Source: Lineus longissimus (Eukaryota > Nemertea > Pilidiophora > Heteronemertea > Lineidae). Taken from it: a DNA stretch of 64,000 bases. The notes beneath the pieces are model-generated. The model searched no databases and was not told the DNA's origin. It saw only the letters and a program-made list of their open reading frames with translations. The stretch is taken from contig NC_088321.1 of assembly GCF_910592395.1 (NCBI RefSeq), positions 15,624,001 through 15,688,000 of the forward strand, written 5' to 3'. Positions 12,407-22,500 of this stretch are shown in pieces. Each line of letters begins with the position of its first letter. The stretch's first letter is position 1. The position numbers were made by a program, and so were the translations under genes.

Positions 12407-12718
12407 TCATAATCTTCTCAGGGCACGAATCTTTCTATTCTCAAGAAGATTCCTCGGCTTTAAATGATTGAAAATCCTTCTTGGTGCTTTTCTATCTGAT
12501 TTAGAAAATTGGAAGGGGTTTGTTGCCTTGAAAACCTTTAATTCTAAGAGTAGATCTAGGAGTGTATATGGCATGTTATCCATTGCAAACTTCAATTGTT
12601 GTTGTTGTGTTGAATGTTTATCTTTATGCCCAGCAATTAATACATTTTTCTTCAAAGCTTGTATTGTGTGCAGCATTGAGTTTGTGAGCAAAGTTACCAG
12701 ATATCGGTGGTTAATTTG
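12407..12718 (-). CDS. Putative terminal exon of an unrecognised gene
   Basis: A 103-residue open frame follows an acceptor-like gttgttcag (minus strand) and ends in TGA at 12409-12407, with an AATAAA signal about 180 bases further (plus TTTATT near 12226). The translation looks protein-like: an amphipathic stretch with QALKKN, a QQQQ run, LLDLLLELKVF, then a basic C-terminus rich in R and K ending RALRRL. I do not recognise the family and no upstream exon can be joined with confidence. It could be a chance open frame in AT-rich DNA. Confidence 0.35.
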   Translation of the reverse strand, partial: QINHRYLVTLLTNSMLHTIQALKKNVLIAGHKDKHSTQQQQLKFAMDNMPYTLLDLLLELKVFKATNPFQFSKSDRKAPRRIFNHLKPRNLLENRKIRALRRL

Positions 12719-14640
12719 CTGAACAACTTGTTTTTCACCATTTTGTTTAGCGTGAACTATTTATGTGTGGCAGAATTATTCATGTTTGATGCTATTTCTG
12801 TTCAATTGCTGGTAAAATGTCAAAAAGAGACTTTGAAACTGTTCAAATAGGCTTGCCTATTCCGAGAAGAACAGATCATTTCAAAGTTCCTCCTTTGACG
12901 TTTTCACCAGCAATTGTACACATCAAACGTGCACTCTTCTGCGCAACACATAAATACTTTACACTATTCACTTGGTATTATACAAGTTGTTCAGTAAACT
13001 GATCAAGGAACTCTGACAACATCGCTCACTAAACTTCAATTGGCACATAATATTAGCCTTGAAGACTAATAATGTATTAATAGTTGAACATTAAGATAAC
13101 AATTCAACTCAATAACAATTGAACTTTGCAAAGGATTACATATGCCTAATACACTCCTGGATTAACGGATTTTGCCCAAAAAAAGGGGGGCCCTCAGAAT
13201 ATAGGCTATCTCCAAAAACGTCAAAAAAAAACTCGAGCGTGACCTCGCTCCGTAACTTTGCAGAGGAAAAAAGTTACGAGGAGAGGCCACGCACAATTTA
13301 TTTTTCGAGTTTTGTGGACTTAGCGTATTTTTAAAGGAAAAAAAGGATGACTCAGCGATTTTGTACTTAGCGTATTTTTCAAAAAAAAACCATGGAAAAG
13401 TTACGGAGCGGAGTCACGCTCGATTATTTTTTAGACTTCTGTGGACTTAGTACATTTTTGAAGAAAGAACACAAGATGTTTTCGGACTTAGAATATTTTC
13501 AAGAACTTTGTTCAGGAGACAATCATAAAATCCAAGAAGAAAACAGATTGAATCATTGGTTTATTGATTCATTACTGTTTGGAAAGGATGTTTAGAGATT
13601 TTTGAGAGACATATCCAAAGACAAATAAGAAGAAAATCAAAAAAGATTTTTTGATATTTGTTAGTGCGCTAACTGACCTCGTAACCTGGGGGGAAAGAAG
13701 GAAGATATAATATAAATTATAACGTTTATTAATTCACTTTGAAAACATACAGAAGAAAGAAGAAGGTTACAGACAAAAAGGAAATATAAAGTCGGATTCG
13801 AATGGCATTCGTGTCAATTAAGGCTTTCATCATGGCGTTTGTCTTGACATTAGTAGTCATACGTAAGGCTTTCATCATGGCGTTGGTTTGTACAACTCGA
13901 ACATGAAGGACCTGCAAATATACAAAATAAAACGAGAGATTGAAATACGGCAGCATAGGTAAGACGGTACTCAACCTGTACAAATCAAATCTAAAGGCAT
14001 CTCGCTACTGATTGACTTGAGGAAAATCAACATCAAGTACAAATCAAATGTACAAATCAAGTCTAAATGCACATGTATGTCACTGACATATCGCTGGATC
14101 ACTGGTGAACGGCCAACAGCTGCGAGCAAAATTCACGAATGCGGGTGAAGGCATGCAGACTGGACTGGAAATAAATAGGGGCTGGAAAAAAATTTACAAC
14201 AGACCGTCTGCCATTTTGAAAAGACTGTGAATACGGGTCTTTTAAAAATGGCGAACTTTATTACCCAGGAAGTCTATCCCCAACCGGAAATGACGTGGTT
14301 TTGATTTTTAATTTTTGATTTTCAGCAAGATACTCAATATCTAAGTTAATATTTCAAAGTTAATATTTCAAACAAAACCTATGCATAATTTGAACTATCG
14401 TCTTGACAAAACAATCCCGCAACTTTTTTTCGACTGTACAAAGTCTGTACAAATGCCACGCCACCCAACACCGCTTACTGAATGAGAAAATCACCAAATG
14501 TTCAAACCCAAAATATGTGAACTCGGTCCACTTTTCAAACTATTTGAAGAACTGAATGTTATACTTGTGTTGTAAACTAAAAGTTTTGGTGGAAATTTAC
14601 AGTATAAAATCGTTCCTACCGTAAATATTTCCAATTTTTG
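12719..14640. repeat. Non-coding stretch with inverted and direct repeats
   Basis: Inverted copies of CAATTGCTGGT-[GA]-AAA lie at about 12803 and 12900. CGAGCGTGAC-(CT/TC)-CGCTCCGTAACTTT-type sequence near 13233 recurs inverted near 13392, and AGGCTTTCATCATGGCGTT is directly duplicated near 13820 and 13868. No gene can be supported. Confidence 0.5.
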
Positions 14641-14659
14641 TGGGAGCAAGTTTTGAAGA

Positions 14660-14710
14660 CAAACTTTGAAAACATGGCGGCAGACGAAGCAAAGCGCATG
14701 CGTGCCACGT
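14660..14710 (+). promoter_or_regulatory. YY1/TISU-like start with adjacent NRF1-type motif
   Basis: AACATGGCGGC at 14672 matches the YY1-type translation-initiator (TISU) pattern. GCGCATGCGTG, an NRF1-type palindrome, follows at 14694. The ATG at 14674 opens a frame beginning MAADEAKRMRATLKMAS. This looks like a housekeeping promoter/first exon, but a convincing donor or downstream exon was not found. Confidence 0.35.
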
Positions 14711-14799
14711 TGAAGATGGCCAGCGTGAATGATTGCCGGAGCCACCACTCAGCTGACGACAGAACTAGATCGAGAAAGTCGTGTAACCCGTTTTTCTGT

Positions 14800-17700
14800 C
14801 CCCAGCAGACCGAAGAGGATAGTCACATCCACTATTCAGAGGACACTTTTCATCCAACATGAAAGACTGAAGACTGTCTCTGGCAAACTCGAGATGACAG
14901 TCACATTAGTGTTCAGGGGGCAAATAGCTAAACTAACGATTGAAGGCTGTCCCCAGCAAACTCAACGAGGACAGTCGCATTAAATGTTCAGGGGACAAAT
15001 AACTATCCTAAAGGACTGAAGACTGTCCCCAGCAATCTCGATATGAGAGTCACATCAGGTTCAGGGGACAAATGACCAACCTCAGGACTGAAGACTGTCC
15101 CCAGCAATCTCGAGATAACAGTCACATCAACAGGAGACAAATGACCAAACTGAAGGTCTGAAGACTGTCCCCAGCAAACTTGAGATGACAGTCACATCAA
15201 CAGGGGACAAATGACCAACCTGAAGGTCTGAAGACTGCCCCCAGCAATCTCGAGATGACACTCACATCAACAGGGGACAAATGACCAACCTGAAGGTCTG
15301 AAGACTGCCCCCAGCAAACTCGAGATGACACTCACATCAACAGGGGACAAATGACCAACCTGAAGGTCTGAAGATTGCCCCCAGCAAACTCGAGATGACA
15401 CTCACATCAACAGGGGACAAATGACCAACCTGAAGGTCTGAAGACTGTCCCCAGCAAACTCGAGATGACACTCACATTAACAGGGGACAAATGACCAACC
15501 TGAAGGTCTGAAGACTGCCCCCTGCAAACTTGAGATGACACTCACATCAACAGGAGACAAATTACCAACCTGAAGGTCTGAAGACTGTCCCCTGCAAACT
15601 TGAGATGACACTCACATCAACAGGAGACAAATTACCAACCTGAAGGTCTGAAGACTGCCCCCTGCAAACTTGAGATGACACTCACATCAACAGGAGACAA
15701 ATTACCAACCTGAAGGTCTGAAGACTGCCCCCTGCAAACTTGAGATGACACTCACATCAACAGGAGACAAATTACCAACCTGAAGGTCTGAAGACTGCCC
15801 CCTGCAAACTTGAGATGACTCTCACATCAACAGGAGACAAATGACCAACCTCAGGACTGAAGACTGTCCCCAGCAAACTTGAGATGACACTCACATCAAC
15901 AGGGGACAAATGACCAACCTGAAGGTCTGAAGACTGCCCCCTGCAAACTTGAGATGACACTCACATCAACAGGGGACAAATGACCAACCTGAAGGTCTGA
16001 GGACTGCCCCAGCAAACTTGAGATGACACTCACATCAACAGGGGACAAATGACCAACCTGAAGGTCTGAAGACTGCCCCCTGCAAACTTGAGATGACACT
16101 CACATCAACAGGGGAGAAATGACCAACCTGAAGGTCTGAGGACTGCCCCCAGCAAACTTGAGATGACACTCACATCAACAGGGGAGAAATGACCAACCTG
16201 AAGGTCTGAGGACTGCCCCCAGCAATCTCGAGATGACACTCACATCAACAGGGGACAAATGACCAACCTGAAGGTCTGAAGACTGCCCCCAGCAAACTTG
16301 AGATGACACTCACATCAACAGGGGAGAAATGACCAACCTGAAGGTCTGAGGACTGCCCCCAGCAAACTTGAGATGACACTCACATCAACAGGGGAGAAAT
16401 GACCAACCTGAAGGTCTGAAGACTGCCCCCAGCAAACTTGAGATGACACTCACATCAACAGGGGAGAAATGACCAACCTGAAGGTCTGAAGACTGTCCCC
16501 AGCAAACTTGAGATGACACTCACATCAACAGGGGACAAATGACCAACCTGAAGGTCTGAAGACTGTCCCCAGCAAACTTGAGATGACACTCACATCAACA
16601 GGGGACAAATGACCAACCTGAAGGTCTGAAGACTGTCCCCAGCAAACTTCAGATGACACTCACATCAACAGGGGACGAATGACCAACCTGAAGGTCTGAA
16701 GACTGCCCCCAGCAAACTTGAGATGACAGTCACATCAACAGGGGACAAATGACCAAACTGAAGGTCTGAAGACTGCCCCCTGCAAACTTGAGATGACACT
16801 CACATCAACAGGAGACAAATGACCAACCTGAAGGTCTGAAGACTGCCCCCTGCAAACTTGAGATGACACTCACATCAACAGGAGACAAATGACCAACCTG
16901 AAGGTCTGAAGACTGTCCCCAGCAAACTTGAGATGACACTCACATCAACAGGAGACAAATGACCAACCTGAAGGTCTGAAGACTGTCCCCAGCAAACTTG
17001 AGATGACACTCACATCAACAGGAGACAAATGACCAACCTGAAGGTCTGAAGACTGTCCCCAGCAAACTTGAGATGACACTCACATCAACAGGAGACAAAT
17101 AACTAACCTGAAGGTCTGAAGACTGTCCCCAGCAATCTCGAGATGACAGTCACATCAACAGGAGACAAATGACCAACCTGAAGGTCTGAAAACTGCCCCC
17201 AGCAAACTTGAGATGACTCTCACATCAACAGGAGACAAATGACCAACCTGAAGGTCTGAAGACTGTCCCCAGCAAACTTGAGATGACAGTCACATCAACA
17301 GGAGACAAATGACCAACCTGAAGGTCTGAAAACTGCCCCCAGCAATCTCGAGATGACAGTCACATCAACAGGAGACAAATAACTAACCTGAAGGTCTGAA
17401 GACTGTCCCAAGCAATCTCGAGATGACAGTCACATCAACAGGGGACAAATGACCAACCTGAATGTCAGAAGACTGTCCCCAGCAAACTTGAGATGACAGT
17501 CACATCAACAGGAGACAAATGACCAACCTGAAGGTCTGAAGACTGTCCCCAGCAAACTTGAGATGACAGTCACATCAACAGGAGACAAATGACCAACCTG
17601 AAGGTCTGAAGACTGTCCCCAGCAAACTTGAGATGACACTCACATCAGCAGGGGACAAATGACCAACCTGAAGGTCTGAAGACTGCCCCCAGCAATCTCG

Positions 17701-17860
17701 AGATGACAGTCACATCAACAGGGGGACAATAGCCAACCTTAGGACGGAAGGCTGTCCAGCAAACTCGAGATGACAGTCACATCAAATGTTCAGGGGACAA
17801 ATAATCAACCTGAATGACTGGAGACTGTCCAGAGAAAACTCAATTGGACAGTCATATCAA
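14800..17860. repeat. 70-bp minisatellite array, about 40 copies
   Basis: The unit begins GACTGCCCCCAGCAAACTTG, continues with AGATGACACTCACATCAACA and GGGGACAAATGACCAACCTG, and ends AAGGTCTGAA: exactly 70 bases, as repeated phase shifts in the listing confirm. Units between about 15080 and 17740 are nearly identical. The first and last few are diverged and longer, with an added aatgtt-like insertion. Each unit carries TGTCCCC and GGGGACA, which can pair as a hairpin. Because 70 is not a multiple of 3 the frame rotates and no long protein is encoded. Confidence 0.95.
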
Positions 17861-18188
17861 ATGTTTGCCACCTCTAGAAGTGAAAGTTTGGTGGACACAG
17901 TGCGATTGAGATCCCATTCCTGAAGGAACCTCTACTTTACAACCAGGAACTGGTGTGTCAATGGTCACATCATCTTATAATGTTCAGCAGAAATGCTGCC
18001 AAGTTTGCAATGGAAAATCTAAACTTTCACATGTGCCGGTTGAATTGTTTCATGACTGGTTGGTTGTCTGTAGTCTGTCGTGAGTACAGAATACTGGAAG
18101 ACAACCGAGGCCCCATCAATGTTTGATTAGAATTGTTGATTGTGTTTTGAGGACAAAGTCACAACCAAACTGGTTGGATGAGTGTACT
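17861..18188. other. Unique spacer between arrays
   Basis: No gene seen. At about 18150-18175 GAGGACAAAGTCACAACCA matches the reverse complement of the 48-bp repeat of the 4.7-6.9 kb array. Confidence 0.4.
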
Positions 18189-18372
18189 CTACACCTTCAT
18201 AACCGAGGGCTTCCAAGCTGTCAAGATGGGACAACTACACCTTCATAACCGAGGACTTCCAAGCTGTCAAGATGGGACAACTACACCTTCATAACCGAGG
18301 ACTTCCAAGCTGTCAAGATGGGACAACTACACCTTCATAACCGAGGACTTCCAAGCTGTCAAGATGGGACAA
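18189..18372. repeat. 46-bp tandem repeat, exactly 4 copies
   Basis: The unit starts CTACACCTTCATAACCGAGG and ends AAGATGGGACAA. It is repeated four times (184 bases) with only one substitution visible (GGGC/GGAC in the first copy), indicating recent expansion. Confidence 0.95.
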
Positions 18373-18654
18373 CTGTGAGGATTAATTGTACAACAAAGTC
18401 ATTTCAAGTGATAGAAATATAATTAATCATTTTAGCACTTATAACAAATTATTAGTTTTGCGGCATCAAGTTTCAAGATGGTAGCAACAAGTACCTTACA
18501 AACTGAGTCAAACATACAGTGAATGTGACCCTCCAAGGTAGAATTACAGAGAGTTTCAAAGTAGAATCTTGACATTCAAAACAATTAGGCCATCTGTTCA
18601 TTTCAAATCAAATTTGGACAGCAATAACCGTCTTAGCAAACCCAAGTGCATCTC

Positions 18655-18801
18655 CCACAGAAGATGAGCCCAGATGACAACAGGAGAAATTGATGTGCTT
18701 AGCTCTCACTAAAGGCAGACAACGGTGAAATGAACAACCAGTCTGTCTCAACCTGCCAAGGAAAGGATGACATGTGCCAGATTGCTGTGATGGGTCACAT
18801 T
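18655..18801. mobile_element. Degraded copy of a TGTGACCC-ended foldback element
   Basis: Sequence such as GAAATGAACAACCAGTCTGT and GTCTCAACCTG, ending in gggtcacat, matches the reverse complement of the better preserved element at 50699-50889. The left terminal repeat is largely lost here. Confidence 0.6.
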
Positions 18802-18950
18802 CGATAGAACAGGTGTTAAAGTGTTGACTGATCCAGGTCTCTCTTGAGAATATCTTTTGTCAAATATCCCCTTACAGCTTTGCCTTTAATCCAACTTTCG
18901 AGAAAATTACCAATCGTAACTCCCTTTTGATTCATTTGCTATTTTGTGAA

Positions 18951-19140
18951 CGGAATAAACACAACCCAACGGAATAAACACAACCCAACGGAATAAACAC
19001 AACCCAATGGAATAAACACAACCCAACAGTATAAACACAACCCAACAGTATAAACCCAACCCAACGGAATAAACACAACCCAACGGAATAAACACAACCC
19101 AACGGAATAAACACAACCCAACGGAATAAACACAACCTAA
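18951..19140. repeat. 19-bp tandem repeat, 10 copies
   Basis: CGGAATAAACACAACCCAA is repeated ten times over 190 bases with a few substitutions (CAGT for CGGA, CCC for CAC). It lies 3' of the zinc-finger gene. The minus-strand frames it opens (periodic FIPLGCVYSVGLCLF-type peptide) are artefacts of a repeat whose length is not a multiple of 3. Confidence 0.95.
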
Positions 19141-19553
19141 GGAAACAAGCTAAAAGTGTTTTTAAAAGCAAATTTGATAAATAATCAATAAAAATTGTGA
19201 ACTTGTCAGTATCAACTGATGATAACTGTTCTATAACTGATCCTGAAATATTCTTTATGAATTTTTTAAATCACCTATGGATGAGGTTGTTCCGTTTGGT
19301 TTTTTCCGCAAAATACAGTTTGGGGTAGGTCGTTCCATTCCGCAAAATACAGTCCGCCATTAAAAGCAAATAACACTTGACTTATCAGTGGCAGTGATTA
19401 ATGAGAACCTATGCCAACTTATGGCAATCAAAAGAACTAAATGCAAGCAGCTGGTCCTAACACCGGTATCTCAAAAACAAAAAAATTGAGTCTTAAAAGG
19501 ATAGTTTATGATCCAAATCGACGACATAAATGTGCTTAAAAACCCCGAACACA
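19141..19553. other. Short AT-rich gap downstream of the zinc-finger gene
   Basis: Presumably 3' UTR and flank of the minus-strand gene. No canonical AATAAA on the minus strand is evident close to the stop, so the transcript end is unknown. Confidence 0.4.
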
Positions 19554-22500
19554 TCACTTGGAAATTATTTTTGCCCATTCGTCCTCGCTTGGCCCGCTCA
19601 TGACATTAGCCAATGGTGCGAAAACATCACCGTCTTGAACATCACTGTCACTGGAATGAATGGAATTATCATCAGGAATATCCACCACCTCCCTGTTGTC
19701 CGTCTTCGACCCCCCAATTCCATTCTCCCGATAACATTTCTCCCAATCCAGATCTTGACTCTTATCTTCATTCTCGCCCTCAACGTAGCTGAAATAGCGC
19801 TCCAAGTTATCATACTTCGGATTCACATCCTGTTTCGGTGGATCAAGTTTTGACCGATCAGACAAGAACGTGTGAAAAGTATTTATATGGCAGTCGTAAA
19901 TTTTACGCGTTGGCATGTCACATTTGCAAATATCGCAACGAAATTCAGTGTGAATTTTGACATGTTTGCGCAAGTGGCCTGAATATTTGAACGAATGTCC
20001 ACAAACAGAGCAGGAATATGGAGACGGTGCACTTGCAGATTTGATTTCTTTGATGATGCCAACTCTGCGGATGACCTCACCACCGTGTGGCAAAGAACAA
20101 GAGTATTTTCGTGGTTTCACCGCCGGTTCCTGTGGCAGCGTATACGAACCTATATATCGGATTACAGGTTGTGACGTGGTAGGCCCCTTAGACTCCGGTT
20201 GGCGCGGTGGTTCGATGAATTCAGCTTGGTACTTCGACGCGTCCTTTTGGATCATTGAAGAAATAAATTTTCCTTTGTCAAATTTTGCTTTCGTGTTGCG
20301 TGAACTTTTGAAAAATTTCTTTTTCGGCGGGAGAGGAATATGAAGAGTGATTGGCTGAGCATTTGCGAATCTGCCGAAACTTGCATTCAAATTTTTATCG
20401 GACGGATTTGATTGGTTGCAGACGTTTCCAGCATCCATGTCATTATCACCGTCATCTGCCGCAACACCGTCTGCACGCAAGAGCACCCCCTCATGGTCGG
20501 AGTCAGAATCAGAATGGATAGCGGACACCTCAGCATCTGCTGGGTCTGTCTTTAGTGATGACTTGGAACCTCCCAGCTGCGTCTGGCCTTTGGAATCAGA
20601 ACTAGACAAATTTGACGATTTTTTTCCTACGACTTTATCCCACTGATCCCTGGCCGCGTTCCTTTTCCACAAAACCGCTGGAACTGGACCAGAGCTACAA
20701 GGAGTCGTAGTCTCAGCTGATGCAGAGTTACATCTTGCCGAACCTTCTTCCAAACCTGGGCCCATTTTGGAACCTGGTCCCATGTTTGAACTACATGTTG
20801 TTGAGCGCTGGGTTTTTTCAACAATTCTATCCCACAAGGCATCTCCAGAATACGCCGACAAATTCTCCGAGTGAACTTCGAGGATTTTCAGACCAGCTTG
20901 TTTATCACTTTGTGCGAGGCCATTGGTCAAGCAGTTTGAGGAATGAGTTTGCGTTTTTTGACGGGGTTTTTTAACCGTATGTAATTGTGCAAGGCGGTGT
21001 GTCCAGCTGTTCATTGGCCAAGGTTGAGCAGTTGCAAAACCCATGGGACCAGATTTTGCCATTCGCCTTTTAAAACGACTCTGAAAACTTTTCGGCCCTT
21101 CAGACTGTTGACATTCAGGATGATCTTCCATCATTTTCGGCCCAGATTGTTCCGATTTTTCCGAATCAGTTTCCGAGACAACAACCTCTTCGACGCCAGA
21201 ACTCGAAGTGGTTACGTTCTCCGTCATTTTGTTCCACAATGCCAAAAATTCATCTCCTTTGTCTGCGCTTCTCTGCATTGTCTTCATATATAAGCTCCTG
21301 CTGCCACGCTTGCTCAATCTGCCTACAGAATGGGCATTACTTGTCCCACGCAAGCTCTTCTTATCATAACCACGTACTACCATGGGAATATTGACACCAA
21401 CAGGTGAGAAACTAATCGCGTTTGATGGCTTATCTGGCACATTCCCTTCAAGAGCCTCACTTTCACCACTGTAGGACGATTTCAAGATATTTGGGACATG
21501 TCGCGTTGAGCGTGGTTGCGAAGAATTCGCTGTCTTAGAAACTGTTTTTGAATTTAATAGATTAGTGGCCTTTATAATAGTCGATGCGCTTAGTTGACTT
21601 GACGCGTCTATAGCTGGGACATTTTTCTCTGTTACTTCCATTGTTTCAGTTGCTACATTTGTATTTGCTGCAATTGGACTTTTTCCTACGTCTAACCTTG
21701 TTTGATTCATAATGATATTAATTTGTTCCTCCGACAAAGGTGCTATTGGTTCATCATCAAAGTCATCCTCCCCACTGTCTCCATTTTCTTGGCCAGTATC
21801 GGCAGGTTCACTTTTGACCAGTGAAAACTCTATCTCCGCTCTATGGTCATTTGTGGAGTTTGCACAATCCAACCCAATCTCCATACCAGGTTCTTTCTTA
21901 ATGTTTGTAAATTCTAACTCTGCTCTCGGCACAACAGGTTCACTTTTGACCCTGGTGAACTGAACCTCGGCCCTAGGTTCATCAGCCACACTTTTCGTAT
22001 TTGTGAATTCAATTTCTGCCCGTGGCTCACTCGGGGTAGAATTTGAATTTGAAAACAACCTTTCCGCTTCTGGTCCTCTTATCACGCTCGCGATAGACGC
22101 AACATTTTTCAAATTTTCAGTTATTGTACGTAATGTGGCAACGGCAATGTTTGAAGACCCAGCGCTACACACACTGCTCCTCACGTGACCCCCTCGACCA
22201 TTTGGAAAGATGACCTCAGCAGGTGATTCCCTCAGGACTGTTGTCCCGGTACTGACAAATTCAACATCATCATCATTATCCTGCGACAAGAAAAACGGAC
22301 TGACAATACCTAAAGTGTTCATTTTAGGCTGATTTAACCCAACCTTTTTCTTCAATAAGTCTTTCAAGGCCTGATCTGAGCTCTTCTGGACAGGAACCTC
22401 CTTCACAGACTTCCCTTGCGCGGACCGATTTAATAAAGTGTTCATGACTAGTTGCGGTGGTTTTACCGGAGTGATTTTTATCCGTTTCTGACCACGTTGC

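Noticed and set aside
15772-16099. Minus-strand frames with GHLSPVDVSVISSL-type repeats
   Set aside because: Translation of the 70-bp satellite; the frame rotates and no start or splice context exists.
18907-19171. Three overlapping minus-strand frames with FIPLGCVYSV-type repeats
   Set aside because: Artefact of the 19-bp array, open in all three frames.
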